Shown: positions 22,819 to 34,550, numbered from the stretch's first letter. The stretch is DNA of 64,000 nucleotides from Miscanthus floridulus (GCF_019320115.1 NC_089587.1:88492939-88556938); one strand, 5' to 3'. Numbers and translations: made by a program. The notes: generated by a model from the sequence alone, not told the origin.

Positions 22819-23150
22819 GTCTTCAAGTCAATTGGGTTAACAAGGTTGTACCCTTCACCAGCAAGCTTCTCGAACACCTTTTTGAATGCACCTTGGCTCA
22901 TCTTCCTTCCGGCAATAGGTGCGCCCCGGCGCTTTGTGCTCTTTGGCAGTGGATACGTTGAAATAGAAGTCGTGCAGCACGCAGACTGCCAGCCACCTGC
23001 ACCCCAACGGTAGCATTGCTGGGGAGCTCCAGTGCACGAGCACACTGGTGTTTGTATGTTGGCAAGGTACAACTCAATACCGTTAATCACCATCCCCCCA
23101 GTCTTCTTAGGTCCCCTCCTTCGGGGCGCATGCCCATCAAGTGCCAGCAT
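22680..23150 (-). other. chimeric reading frame BPC domain-LTR (156 codons)
   Basis: The BPC frame does not stop at the insertion. It runs on through the antisense of the LTR for about 46 residues (GPWWWRLGFRGMWAAAQ..., ending in a basic tail) to a stop at 22680. Whether any transcript uses it is unknown. Confidence 0.6.
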
Positions 23151-23448
23151 CCTTCTTAGGCTGCCGACTCTGCTGCTGGCCCGGCTGCCGACTTTTCACA
23201 GATGGCCCGGTACTAACCACAGAGTGATCCTGAATCAATGGAGGTGGGACTTCGTCTTCCTTGCATGGAGGAGGTTCCTGAAGCTGTGACTCAAGCTGTG
23301 GTTGCATCATCTGGAGAGTTGCATCTGATAGATATGATGGTGATGCACAATATATCCACCATGCGCAGGATGGCCACCATGGCCTGGATGCCCAACATGC
23401 CCAGCTGGTACGATAGGGTGAGAATGAAGGGCCTTCTGTAATGCGCAT
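22819..23448 (-). pseudogene. BPC: BBR/BPC (basic pentacysteine, GAGA-binding) transcription factor fragment
   Basis: The minus frame 23150-22819 gives the conserved BPC DNA-binding C-terminus. It reads GHAPRRRGPKKTGGMVINGIEL, then the five-cysteine segment TPVCSCTGAPQQCYRW...SACCTT, then KRRGAPIAGRKMSQGAFKKVFEKLAGEGYN and PIDLKT. It stops at the LTR border, so the last dozen or so family residues (ending around FVTIR in relatives) are lost. Upstream, 23448-23137 in another frame matches the His/Gly/Pro-rich and basic linker, so there is also a frameshift near 23145. Intact relatives bind GA repeats in promoters of developmental genes. It is probably dead. Confidence 0.88.
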
Positions 23449-23969
23449 ATTATGTACAGTAATGTATAGTCATTAGCAACACGTATGGATCTAAACTACA
23501 ACGTAAAGTAAAGTCTATATGTGATTTCCTTGTTTCACGCCGTTTCACCTGAACACATTATGTACGAGAGCAATGCGCATACTACACATCAAAATCTCTT
23601 GGCAAAGGTTGCCTGGATTGCAGCAGAATTCAACTGTGCAGGACCTCTCAGCTTTTCCCCTTTTCCTAGAGAAAGAATGGTACAGCATTTTGAGCATTGG
23701 TTATTAGAATGATTGGATACAGCAGAGACAAGAAAACCGCCAACCAAACACCAAAAGTGCTGAGTTTGGACACAGCTAATCTTTGCTCTCAGTTCAACAA
23801 ACAATGTGCGTAGAAATCCCACCAACAAAGAGATTGATTGAGTGAGTGAAACAGTCTGATATGCATCACAGTAGGTTATGTTGTAAACTAGTCAGGCGAT
23901 CTCCTGGACCTTCATATCATAACTCAAGTTGCAGTAGCGAACTCACCGTGTATATCACTGTGAGTGCCA
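23449..23969. other. spacer between the BPC fragment and the next gene
   Basis: There is no coding signature. Since the next gene ends at 23970 on the minus strand, the right part is probably its 3' untranslated region. No clear poly(A) signal was pinned down. Confidence 0.4.
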
Positions 23970-26500
23970 TCAGAAAGGAACAACGTAAGGCATAGCAATT
24001 ACATCAGCAGTATCAATTAGCTGTGCATCAGTCCAAACTTGGCGTGGTTCTACAGCCTCAAATGTCACTGTTTTCTGCCTAACATGATCCACGGAAAACA
24101 ACCAGTCCTGATCAATGTACTCTGAGAAGTCATGTGTTGAAGGTATGCAGTGCACTTGGCTCAGATACTTGGTATCAGGGTGAGGTTTACTCTCATAACC
24201 AGATGAAGTAACTGAAGGCATTTGCTCCTCTAAATAACGAGAGCCAGTGATGCCATTGTTATAGCTATGTTGGCACTCATGCTGACCTATATCACAAGTA
24301 TTCACCCCAGCTAGTTCTGTAGAAGAATGACGTGTGATCCACTGAGGATGCTGTGAAATTTTCTCGCCCACACAAGTAAGATTGGAAAGAGATATCATTG
24401 GCAGCTTACTTGTTCTCATACTGTGTTCTGTCAACATATTCCAAATGAGACTCAAAATAAGTAAAATTTAAATACTGCTGCTTCAATGTATTTAGCATGC
24501 CTGTGCTGTTATGAACTAAATGCTCACAGAAAAGGAGGGAGAAAAGGTCATTGGCTACTTTATATAAAAGGAATTCACCAGAAAATAGAAAGGAGAGAAA
24601 AGGAACTTACCATGTGGAGAGCTATTAGGGTCAAAGTCTTTCATTTTCCTGATATCAGAAGCGAACTTTTGCTCATTAAGACAGCCCAAATGCACCAGAT
24701 TATCGACCTTGTCCTTGCTTGCACCAAGATCTTCCTGTTTCTGCTCATTGAAAGTGCCATTTTTCTCCACTTCTTTCTCTTTATTTTCGCATTCAGTCTT
24801 TCTTTTCTTTACAACACTATCTCTATCTTTGCCTTCAAGACCTTTACGATAGTTACCTTTTGCCTTCCCTTCAACTGCTCCATCTTTATTTCGTGCAAAT
24901 TGCCGATCCATCTTGCGCCAGAAATTGTTAGCACTTTGATTTTCCTCCCCCATACCTTTTGTGCTACTTCTGCCATTTTTCACGTTTGCAGAATGGACAG
25001 AAATATCAGGATCTTGTCCTGTTTCTTCCGTTCTCTGAAAAGTATTTGGGTTAGGTGTGACTCGGCCAGTTGCAGTATGTACACCTTCAAAGCTTCTTTG
25101 TGTATCAGAACTATCATGGTATACACCGACTCCATGACAATTGTACCTTCTTCTGGAATGCATTTCAGCTGATCTATCTTGAAGGCTCTTCCCATTCTTT
25201 ATTTCAGTTTTAGAATCGATACCCCTACCCATTCCTTTTTTAGTTGCATGAGCAATACTATCACTCTTTTGCACCATCCCGTAATTGTCTTCTGTTGCTT
25301 GTGCAGATTTCTTAACCATTCTACCAAGCAAATTCCTTTCCTTCTCTTTAGAACCTGTCCTACCAATGTTATCAGTGCTCCAAGGAAGCAACTCAGTATT
25401 GTTATGTTTGTGGTCTGTATGACCTCCTTGACCAAAAATTCGGTTAACCAACTCATCAGCTGGTATAATATCTTTGACTGATTCATGCCATCCATTTTCT
25501 TCAGGTTTTCTATGTCTCAAAGTTTGGTTTCTGTCTTTACATATGTCCTTGTTCTTTTTCCTCTCTCCGCAGTTCACTCTTTTGTGTTTCCTGTTGTTCT
25601 TATCTTTCCTATGATCTCTACCCTTTTCTTTTGTTTCTCCTTTTCCCCTGTCCTTTGCCTTTCTGTGCTTCTTATCCTTGTGCTTTTCCTGAAATAAGCG
25701 GCACATATTCAATACCAGTTAATTCACTATACAGAATTAATAATTCACACATTCAACAGTGACCTTCTTCGTAGCCCCTCGGTACATGCTAAGAAAATAC
25801 AACTAGCACCTCATTGCATTTTTAGACATGATCATCACAATATTGCAGTTACGGGTTCTCATCAAGGACATATATGTTACTTCAGGCTTCATGGTTGAGG
25901 CATGCTGAAATAATTTTAATCAGGATTTAAGATCCAAAGCGAAATATGTTCAGGCATATCAAATCGAAAACTTATTTCATGTCACTTGGTTCACGACAAA
26001 AATATTACACATCATGCTCTTGTACTTCCAGTTTAACTCAACCACAGTAGCAAGGTGCAGTAATAATAATAGAATGCAGGAACAAGTCGTAGCCTATGAA
26101 GTATTCAGAAATTTAAAAGGCAACGGTAAGAGGTAAGGCCCACTCAGGTAACGATATAGTACGCAACAAAATTAATGTGAAAAATACTGCAGAAGTTCAG
26201 GTCAAGTCCTACTGTGAAATGGCAGTTTTCATAACCAAGTACTAACAAAAAATGAACACAGGGTACACAACCAAGTACTAACAAAAAAATTAACATGTAG
26301 GGATGTCATCATGTGGTTGATGAGGATGTACAGACTATTAATCAATATTTCTTAATCATCCCGCATAGCTGAGGCCTGAGGTATATAAGTATCTTATGCA
26401 AAAGAATGTTCTTTATCATAGCATATGATGCACAATTTATCTATACAAAAATGTGAAAGAAATATGAATTTCGAAATAAAGCTATATGTGTAAATTGCCC

Positions 26501-26531
<31 letters not shown>

Positions 26532-27141
26532 AAAAAACTAGAAGCTGATTAAGAAATGTATATATTAGGATAAGGGGCAAAGAAGCAGGGTCCTTCCCAG
26601 CTGCTCTTTTTCCTCCAAAACACATTAGCAATTCTCTGTTGCTTTGTGACATGTAACACTTTCAAAACTAGTATTATATTAATACTCTTACTCTTATAGT
26701 ATTGCTCTTATTGTGATAAAACTCAAAGCATATCATGTCATTGTGTGTTTCCCCTAGATATGCCTTTCTTATGTTTGCCATGATTTTCCTCTCAGATATT
26801 TGATTTGCCAAATAGCATTTGGTAGAGTAAGTACATTTCAGTGGTTAGATAGGATCACCATGCTCATATTCATGCTAACTGTGTTGCTTAACTATGTACT
26901 ACCATGCACCACTCTTGTATGTAACTTAAAGAACAAAGCATGACATCAATATGGTAAGTGCAACAGCTTCTGAACAATCCAGAGAGATCCGATCTATCAT
27001 GAACCATCAAACTAAAGTCTATTTTGGCAAACCATCTAAGGGGCACAGAGTATGAACCTTTCTCAGCAAATCCTTGTGGCGCTCCTCACTCCTGGGCCTT
27101 GATTCAAACCCTGGCGGCGGGAACGGGAAGCACCTCGACAT
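23970..27141 (-). CDS. lysine-rich plant protein ('myb-like protein X' family), three exons, 539 aa
   Basis: Exons on the minus strand are 27141-27058 (28 codons), 25688-24611 and 24427-23970. They total 1620 nt, exactly 540 codons including the stop. The donor of exon 2 is ATG|GTAAGT and the acceptors end TTTCAG and GACAG. Exon 1 encodes MSRCFPFPPPGFE...HKDLLRK, the conserved start of this plant family. Exon 2 opens with a Lys/Arg/Glu-rich stretch (EKHKDKKHRKAKD), a likely nuclear-localising, disordered region. Exon 3 ends with the conserved block HPDTKYLSQV...DQDWLF...PRQVWTDAQLIDTADVIAMPYVVPF. There is no enzyme or DNA-binding domain, and the molecular role is unknown. No lesions were seen. 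The name 'myb-like X' is historical and does not imply a Myb domain. Confidence 0.88.
26498..26537. repeat. C24 followed directly by A16 homopolymer in intron 1
   Basis: There are 24 cytosines (26498-26521) followed by 16 adenines (26522-26537), inside the first intron of the lysine-rich protein gene. Such runs are length-unstable and error-prone in sequencing, so the length may not be exact. Confidence 0.9.
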
Positions 27142-28150
27142 CGTGACACACCTAGTAGATGTACAACGAGACTGAATCCGCAGCACGGCAGTTCAACCAG
27201 TCCAGACAGGCACCCCGGATCCCTCCCGTCCACCATATCCCAATTGGTAGCGCCTTGGCCGAAGCCAGTGCAGAGCGCACCACCACCAGCACTGTTGCAG
27301 CTACCACAGTGCCCAAACACTGAAATCAGCTTCTGATTTGTGCCACTGCAACGGGTAATCAAAAGTTCAAAACGATCCAACTGCCCAATCGGCTCCAACT
27401 AGCTGGTCTGAAACCCAGGCGCTGAATAAGAGTCAGGAGCAGTTAGTGCAGTCCTCTTCCATCCGATCGCTCACTCCCCGCCGCCGATCCCCACCCAGAG
27501 CCACAGCAGGTGGAACGACAGCCCGGGCCCCGCGCCCCAACCGGAAGCAGCAGCGTCGTCGTATGCTCCTCCGGCTCCGGCTCCGGAGACGCAGCGCATC
27601 CACGCGGAGCCCGGCACAGACCCAGACCCAGCCGCTCGCTGTCGCGCACCGCAGTCCGCTGAGGCTTCCAGAAAGTGAGCAGAAGAACTGTAGAGCTAGC
27701 AGGGGGCCTTCCGCGGCGGCTTCCCCTCCCGATCTCGGACCAAACTGACGCCTACCCGCTCCGATTCGGTGAGGAGCGGAACACCAAAGTCCGGGGCCAA
27801 CGGCAACAGCAACAGGTTTCCGCGCGAGCAGATCGGCCAACGGCGCGATGATCCCAACGGCGGCGCGGCGCTCAGGCTCAGCCCGCCGGTCGCGGGGAGG
27901 CTTGTGGTTCGTGAGGAGGAGGGCTGGCTGGCTGGCTGGCTTTGCTGATGATGCTCTCTGATCTCTCGCTCGTACTCGGATGCTCTGGCGGTACCGTGAC
28001 TGCTTTCCCCGCGCCGCAACGCGTCCACCCCCCAAAGGCGGCGTGGCGGCGTGCGCATGCGAAACATTGGTCCATTCCGGTGACAGGTGTCGGGCTGCGA
28101 CTGCGCCCACCCCCGTTCGGCTGGGTTGGTTGGTTGGGCAATTCCGTCTG
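27142..28150 (-). promoter_or_regulatory. probable 5' leader and GC-rich promoter of the lysine-rich protein gene
   Basis: Upstream of the ATG at 27141 the sequence is moderately GC-rich to about 27420, then strongly GC/CpG-rich to about 28110, as often at grass promoters. A pyrimidine tract followed by CAG near 27425 (minus: CTCTTATTCAG) could be the 3' end of a leader intron. Long frames here on both strands follow GC bias and have no family likeness. No transcription start was fixed. Confidence 0.4.
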
Positions 28151-31100
28151 TTGACTTGTTTTATTTTATCCGGCTGCGGACCTTTTCCTCCTGGACTAGA
28201 ATATCAGATGGGCCTCAACTGAAACATGGGCCTAACTGAGGCCCGTTTTGTGTTGTCCGATATGACTCGTTGCATTTTCTCCTTGGGCCGTCCGGTTCCT
28301 TCACGAAGCCGCAACAGGGGCCCACCGCCCACATACACCGCGTTGACGCTATATATATCGGTCGCAGTTTTTTCCGGTCAGCTCTTCCTCGTACGAGCGA
28401 CGCGCATGTCCATATGTCCAGGGCAGCTGAAGCAGAGTGGAGTGTCCCATGCTTTCCACCAACAAGTTGACCTTCCCTACGGCGCAATTGGTTCTCGATT
28501 TCCCATCTCAGGAGTCAGGAGGCAGGCAGGGCCAATCGAGCATGGACGCAGAGAAGGGCACAAAGAGAGGCCCTCGATTGCCCTGACGAGCTTCAGTGGA
28601 AGCAGCAGGTCGTTCGGCCAGGTGCCCAGATCAGAAACGCTACTGCGCAGGCGCAGCTGTGCCGCGCAGCGCAAAGAAAAAGGAGTGAGCAAACAGAGGG
28701 GAGCACTAGTGCAAGCAGCGCAATGAAGAAACCTCGGTGATGACACACGCACATGGTCGCATCTAGGACTAGGAGCTTTAGATATCCTCGGTGACTGCTG
28801 GGGTCAGGAAAAAGTTGTCGCAAGATCGTGTTGTCTGATCAGTGATCCAAGATCTGCAGCTGATGGAAAGCGAAAGTTTCAGCTCGTTCGTCCAGCGATC
28901 CATGCATGGCTTCAACCGCAAGGGACGAGACTGATAAAATGAGGCATTGTCGCAGGTATATGTGTAGTACTGCAATACCACAAACAGATCAGCTCCAAAT
29001 TGCTTAAATCTAGCCTTTTTGCTAGTAACCACCGAGGCAAATCCAGATGTTGGTTTGGCCTTGGAGTTCTGGTTCTGGAGTTGGTGGCATGTCTTGAGTC
29101 TTGACAGACTAGGTTTTCAATTCCCCATGGATTGAGGAAAGAAAAAGTGACGAATGTATGTACAACATGTTCAGTTACTCAGCTATTAGTATATCAGTCC
29201 TGGATGTGCAGGAACCATATGGCGAAGTCGTTTGTCCTGGAAAAAACACAGCTTTCAATGTCCATCAGAAGTTATAAGCAACAGTATCCCAGTACCATCC
29301 AAATTGAATTCACTAACCAATTCTTTGGTTTATGGGTCAGGGTTGGTTCCAGGCTAGTGGCACTGTTCACTGTTCACAATATCAATCACATAAAGGTTAG
29401 CAGAAACAAGCACACATGGGTTGAGCAATTAGCAGCCACCCCGGATGCAATTAACAGGACAAGACAAGCTGCGAAACTAGCATTCTCAGGAAATTCAGAT
29501 ACATACAGTTGCACCCATCATCCATGGCGTTTCTGTCGGCGAAAAGTGAAAAAGGCAGGCATCTCATTCTCAGCTCAGAATTTGCGGTAACTACTACAAG
29601 TGGTGAGGCACAAGGGGACCAGAGGTTCCATCAAAAAACAAGGGGACCAGAGTAAGTTAGATGAGGTCAACACCTGCTTAACCTGATGCTGATACAGGTC
29701 AAACACTGCTTAGTCCTCCAGCTCACCGTTTCCACGGGGTGACGGGGACCAGGCTTCTGTTCTGATGCAGCAGTAGCGACAACAAAAACCAGCCAGGCCT
29801 AGTTGTACAGTACCGGGCCATGCCAATGGGCACTGCAGACTTTTGTGACTTCGTGTGGTTATATCGTAGCTCAAGTGGTACGAGTAGACTGTAGTCATTT
29901 ACCTACAAGGACTGATTAGTTGGAAAGTTGCACTGTAGCCCGTTGTAGTAATGCTGCATTAATCGCTTGACCTTTCGATCTTGACATCAAGCAGGAGTGA
30001 ACAACTTCGGTTGCTTGCTTCAACTAATAAAGGGCAGGGTAGGGCTGAAGTGGAGTCCAGTGCCAGTTGCCAGCATCAATCCCTGAAGATGCCCAGTCCA
30101 GCATCGGATTCAAAATGTCTTCCTTGTGCTGAAAAAGATGGCCATAATTCAGACTGTCAGTGCTAAAAAGTATTCAGAGTTTCAGAGGCCTCATCCCATG
30201 TATGTACAGTATTTGTATGTATGCAGAATGCAGGCATGCTCAGCTCAGTGGTCCTAGAGAGTACGTAGAGTAGAGACCATGTTCAATGCATTGCTGTTCA
30301 CACTCGATTGACTTGCAGGATGGCATGAGGAAGCTGGGGTTATCTGGATCAGAGAGATGAGTGGCATGCATCGTGTGAAGGCAGGAGCTGAGCAGAGAGG
30401 AATTGTCGCCAGTCGTCACGGCATGAAATGAATGGTTGGATCTGAGGGGCACATGGACAATGGTGACCATGGCCATGGGAATGCATTGAGCGCCGTCGGA
30501 ATCCAAGGCACACACGCGGTAGATTGTACTAAAATGTGCTGTACCGCAGCGATTCATGCAGATAAAACAGTTCAGTCAGTGTAGGAACCACGCAGCACCA
30601 ACTGCGCGCTGCAAATGCTGCATTACCAGTAGCAGTGGCCTCTCGTGACACTCGGTCCACACACTGCCATTCTACTGGTCTTTCTTGCAATTGCAAGGAT
30701 TGGCCAATTGCTGAATTTGCTGCTGGGATGGATGATCACACTCGATGAAATATCTTGGGAAACAGCTGCAAGAGGCCAAGGAACCAAGCCACCAAGGACT
30801 GTACCACGGTACAAACCGTCGTCCTTTTTCCCCCCATCGAGTGCATCATTCTAAAAGGAACTTGTACCAATGCCCAAACAAAATTCATTTCCTGTTCGCT
30901 ATCACCAGCCACGCAGCATTGCAACAAAATTCAGAACCGATTGCGCAATCGCTCCACATGCAGTAAGATACCCTGGTGCAGAGAACCGCAACAAAGAGGC
31001 AAATGCAGCGACCAAATTTGCACAGGTTTATATATAAATATATGTGTGGGGAAGATGCAGAAGCTGCATGCATCAAGTCCACCGCCGAAACCACATCAAG

Positions 31101-31489
31101 CACAGCAACTTTGAGTTCCAGGCATGAGTCGTATATAGGTCACGGACTCACAGTGAACAAGAATGAGATACTATAGTATCTCATCAAAAAAATAGTAATA
31201 ATTTGAGTAGAATTATCTGAACCATGAGGATACCAGTGACCTTTGTTCAGACATGGCTCCCTTAACTTTACTTTGCTCTGTTGTCTATCTATACCACACC
31301 CTGATACCCACATTTTTTTCTAACTTTTTTTTCCTTAAGCAGTTAAGCTTAGTTTATCTAGGGATCCTTTTCCATGGCACTAAGCATTACTATGGTAGCA
31401 TCATGAAGAAGCAAAAGCAGCAAGGCTTAAACAATAAGCACCTTGCAAAGTTACAGGACACTGGTAGCTAGCTAGCCCTCCAAAGACAA
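28151..31489. other. intergenic region without a recognised gene
   Basis: This lies between the divergent-looking promoter at 28 kb and the 3' end of GAE. Several frames of 60-150 codons occur (for example 29132-29590, plus) but none shows a recognisable domain. Codon use and composition drift as in non-coding DNA. The stretch 31490-31553 is likely the 3' untranslated region of GAE. Confidence 0.4.
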
Positions 31490-31553
31490 TCGAATGCACA
31501 CTTGGTGGTGGACGGCCGGGCCGGGGAACACGCCGCGGCGGCAGCGTGGCTCC

Positions 31554-33002
31554 TCACGATGCTGCGGACATGGGCATGGATTTCCTCTTGGCGGTCTTGC
31601 CGGCGAGGACATTGCCGCCGCCCCTGACGTCGACCTTGTAGTACTGCACGAACCAGTCAACGAAATGGCGGAGGCCAACCTCGAGCGAGGTGGCGGGGCG
31701 GTAGCCGAAGTCGCGCGCGGCGTGGCTGACATTGGCATGCGTGAACGGCACGTCGCCGTTGGTCGGCATCGTGACGATGCGCTTGTGCGCCTTCTTGCCG
31801 AGGAGCTTCTCAAGGATGGCGACCATGCGGGTGACGGGCACCGGCGAGGTGTTGCCGAGGTTGTACACGCGGAGCGGCGCGGGCCCGCGCTTCTTGCCAG
31901 ACTTGGAGCCCGTGCTCTTGCCGGCCGTGTCGAGCGCGCTGAGGCAGCCCCTGACGACGTCATCAATGTAGGTGAAGTCGCGGCGCGCGTCGGCGCCGTC
32001 GGCGGTGCGGAACAGCGTGATGGGCTCGCCGGCGACGATGCTGCGGGCGAATGAGAAGTAGGCCATGTCGGGGCGTCCCCACGGCCCGTAGACGGTGAAG
32101 AATCGCAGGCCGGTGATGGAGAGCCCGTAGATGTGGTTGTACGAGTGCGCGATGGCCTCGCCGGCCTTCTTGGTGGCCGCGTACAGCGACGCGGGGCGGT
32201 CCGTGCGGTGGTCCTCGGAGAAAGGCGCCTCGGTGTTGAGCCCGTACACCGACGACGACGACGCCCACACGACCGCTGGCTGTGGGTTGGCGTGCCTTGC
32301 CGCGGCCTCGAAAAGCGCGACGAGGCCCGCGACGTTGGAGGCCACGTACGCCTGCGGCGCCCGCATCGCGTGGCGCACGCCCGCCTGGGCCGCGAGGTGC
32401 AGCACGTGCGTGATCGGCACCGTGGACAGGAGCCGCTCCAGCAGCGCGGCGTCATTGATGTCGGCGTCCAGCACCACCACGCCGCGGGACGCCAGCAGAC
32501 GCTGGCGTGCGCGCTTCAGCGACGGGTCGTAGTAGGCGTTGAAGTTGTCGAGGCCGAGCACGCCGTCGCCGCGAGCGCGGAGCGCCAGCGAGCAGTGCGC
32601 GCCCACGAAGCCCGCGGCGCCCGTGACGAGCACGGACAGCGCCCCGTCCCGCTGCGGCTTCGCGCTGCGCCGCACCTCCCGCTCCCACGCCGCGCCCCAC
32701 CCGTACGACGACGAGCCTAGCAGGCTCCGGTGCGAGTGCCGAGACCGCAGCGAGGAGGAAGAGGAGGAGGAGCCGGAGCCGGACGCGGGCAACGCGGAGA
32801 GGCTGAAGGAGCGAGAGAGCAGGGACGGGTAGTGCACGGCGAAGAGGACGACGAGCGCGAGCGTGGTGAGCACGGTGGCGCGGAAGAGCAGGTGCGACGA
32901 TGCCGACACGAGCTGCTTGGCGCCCGCCGCGCGCCGCAGCAGCAACGCGTGCCGCTCCAGCTTGACGCCCTTGGCGGCCGCGTCCACCACGCCGGCCGGC
33001 AT
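31554..33002 (-). CDS. GAE: UDP-glucuronate 4-epimerase, Golgi membrane type (482 aa)
   Basis: The enzyme interconverts UDP-glucuronate and UDP-galacturonate, the precursor of pectin. It is a single intronless frame, as usual for plant GAE genes, and has the family's length. Residues 36-60 form one membrane anchor (FRATVLTTLALVVLFAVHYP) of a type II protein, followed by a Ser-rich stem (75-100). The short-chain dehydrogenase/epimerase fold starts near 120. The NAD-binding loop is GAAGFVG (128-134), with an Asp at 152 and the LAAQAGVR motif at 203-210. The catalytic pair is Tyr274 and Lys278 in YAATK, with SSSVYG before it (249-254). RRDFTYIDDVVRG and the sugar-binding region follow. All key residues are present. 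The start chosen is the first Met, which places the anchor correctly. No lesions were seen. Confidence 0.96.
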   Translation of the reverse strand: MPAGVVDAAAKGVKLERHALLLRRAAGAKQLVSASSHLLFRATVLTTLALVVLFAVHYPSLLSRSFSLSALPASGSGSSSSSSSLRSRHSHRSLLGSSSYGWGAAWEREVRRSAKPQRDGALSVLVTGAAGFVGAHCSLALRARGDGVLGLDNFNAYYDPSLKRARQRLLASRGVVVLDADINDAALLERLLSTVPITHVLHLAAQAGVRHAMRAPQAYVASNVAGLVALFEAAARHANPQPAVVWASSSSVYGLNTEAPFSEDHRTDRPASLYAATKKAGEAIAHSYNHIYGLSITGLRFFTVYGPWGRPDMAYFSFARSIVAGEPITLFRTADGADARRDFTYIDDVVRGCLSALDTAGKSTGSKSGKKRGPAPLRVYNLGNTSPVPVTRMVAILEKLLGKKAHKRIVTMPTNGDVPFTHANVSHAARDFGYRPATSLEVGLRHFVDWFVQYYKVDVRGGGNVLAGKTAKRKSMPMSAAS

Positions 33003-33136
33003 CCGCTCCTCCTCTGCTGCTGCTGCTGCGCGCTGCGGTGGAGTGGGGGTGAGGTGGTGGTGCTTCGGCGATGTGAAGTGGGGAGCGAGCGAGAGTGTGA
33101 GACTGATAGCGTGATGACAGCGAGGGAGGGCGTGAG

Positions 33137-33143
33137 ATATAAA
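33137..33143 (-). promoter_or_regulatory. possible TATA box of GAE
   Basis: On the minus strand the sequence is TTTATAT within GGTTTATATCTC, about 135 bases upstream of the ATG, in otherwise GC-rich DNA. The spacing leaves a leader of about 100 bases. Confidence 0.45.
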
Positions 33144-33896
33144 CCGAGGTGGCCGGCGCGCGGGGCCGCGGGATTCGGTTGCCTGCTGCGGCTACGGTGG
33201 TTTAGCTCCCGAAACAGTAAACGGGTGTGCTTTTTAGCTCGAGTGGATCAGGATCACCGTGTCGGGTTGGGGATGCCGGACGGCGGACGGAGCCGGATGG
33301 CCGGATGCAATGTCGCGCTCACGCTCACGCTCGCGGGTGCAGTGGTGCAGTGGTGCAATGGTGCATGCGTCAGCAACGCAGGAGCAGCAGCCTGACTGCC
33401 TCACTGTCCGTGTGTCAGGATTCACCGCGTGAAGGCTCGAGGGTGTGCACGGGAATGAGTGAGCTCTTGTCCGCTTTCGCCAGGTATCTGCCGGCCAATC
33501 ACCTCAGGAGTACTAGTACGGAGTACTCCATCAGTCTAGAAAAAAAAACGCATGGACTCGGAGGGAGTACTCATTTTTCTATATTTATTAAAAAAAAATA
33601 AAAACAGTGAAGAGCAAACATTTCGTTGAATCGTTCGAGGCTCTCTACAGTGAGTAGGAGTAGGCTAGTAGCAGGCTGCCTCCGGGCCCCATTTGGCGGC
33701 GCCACTACGGGAGAAGTCGGCGCTGGTCAGTTTTTGCTGCTCCTTTGAAGCTGTGAAAAATCGAGTGCTCATTCCATTTACTTTTACCGTGCTTTTGCGC
33801 TTGACCCTCGTTCATGTCGGCTTCGCTTTCAACACTGTGCTAACACTACAGCGCACAATAGCTAGTGGAGCCTAAAAATTATATCTTTGCAGTGTA
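33144..33896. other. GAE upstream region
   Basis: There is no gene. It includes a short 9-bp-type repeat of GTGCAGTG units (33334-33365). Near 33520-33570 there is a small hairpin-like pair (AGTACTCC... and GGAGGGAGTACTC) that resembles Stowaway ends but lacks an inside. The rest is unremarkable. Confidence 0.4.
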
Positions 33897-34132
33897 CTCC
33901 CTCCGTCCCAGAATATCTGTCGTTCTCGCTTCCCGAGAAACAACTTTAACAAAAATATATATTAAAAAATATTATTATTTATGGTACATAATTAGTATCA
34001 TCGGAAAGATCTTTGAATCTATTTTTTTAATAAATTTATTTGGAGATACAAATGTTGCTAGTATTTTCTAAAAATCAAGTCAAACTTATGGCACGAAAAC
34101 CAGAAACGACAATTAAACTGGAACAGAGGCAG
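33897..34132. mobile_element. Stowaway-like MITE (about 236 bp)
   Basis: It begins CTCCCTCCGTCCCAG and ends CTGGAACAGAGGCAG, an imperfect inverted repeat, and is flanked by TA on each side (33895-33896, 34133-34134). The AT-rich core and CTCCCTCCGTCC end are those of grass Stowaway (Tc1/mariner-type) MITEs. It lies about 900 bp upstream of GAE. Confidence 0.85.
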
Positions 34133-34545
34133 TATTTTGTGAGGAAAAGTTTCCGAGAAATTTTATAATAATTGAAAAATATATGAACCATCCACGGGGC
34201 TAGATCGAGCGGTGTAAAAATAAGAAGTACATATATGAAAGTACCTAGAAGTACCGAATTGATCGAAACGGTACCAAATTAGGTGGGTCAGGACCAAAAT
34301 ATGAGGACCAGTTAGGTGGGTCGGTACCAAAATATGGGGCCTCCTCCTCCTGGTTGCTGGCGCCCCCGCCAGCCGTAGCCGTAGGCATTATAAAAAATCT
34401 GTTTTATAAATAGTTTTTCTCGATTAATTAGTTAGGAAATAGAAAAAAAATGAAAGAACTAGGAGGTACTAAGATACTTTTCCAACCATTGCAAAAAGAG
34501 CTCTAAGGGTTCTTTGCTTCTACAATCTACTATTGATCTATAATT
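34133..34545. other. short AT-rich spacer between MITEs
   Basis: No gene or clear element was seen. There is a short duplicated phrase GGTACCAAA...TTAGGTGGGTC around 34270-34340. Confidence 0.35.
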
Positions 34546-34550
34546 AGCGT

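Noticed and set aside
24486..25172. 228-codon plus-strand hydrophobic frame
   Set aside because: It is antisense to the lysine-rich exon 2. Lys codons read backwards give Phe/Leu, which mimics membrane segments.
27433..28110. 225-codon minus frame in the GC-rich promoter
   Set aside because: Arg/Ala-rich with no domain and no splice link to the gene. Likely GC bias.
29132..29590. 152-codon plus frame
   Set aside because: No recognisable motif, ordinary composition and no promoter or splice support. Not enough to call a gene.
29860..29895. tRNA-like phrase (GTAGCTCAAGTGGTACGAG)
   Set aside because: It resembles a D-arm only. No anticodon arm, T-arm or acceptor pairing could be found around it.
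31472..32455. 327-codon minus frame overlapping GAE in another phase
   Set aside because: A Ser/Arg/Pro-rich shadow of the GAE frame with no family likeness.
32133..32720. Long plus-strand frame (195 codons) opposite GAE
   Set aside because: It is antisense to the epimerase coding region. GC bias at third positions removes stops, and no domain is present.
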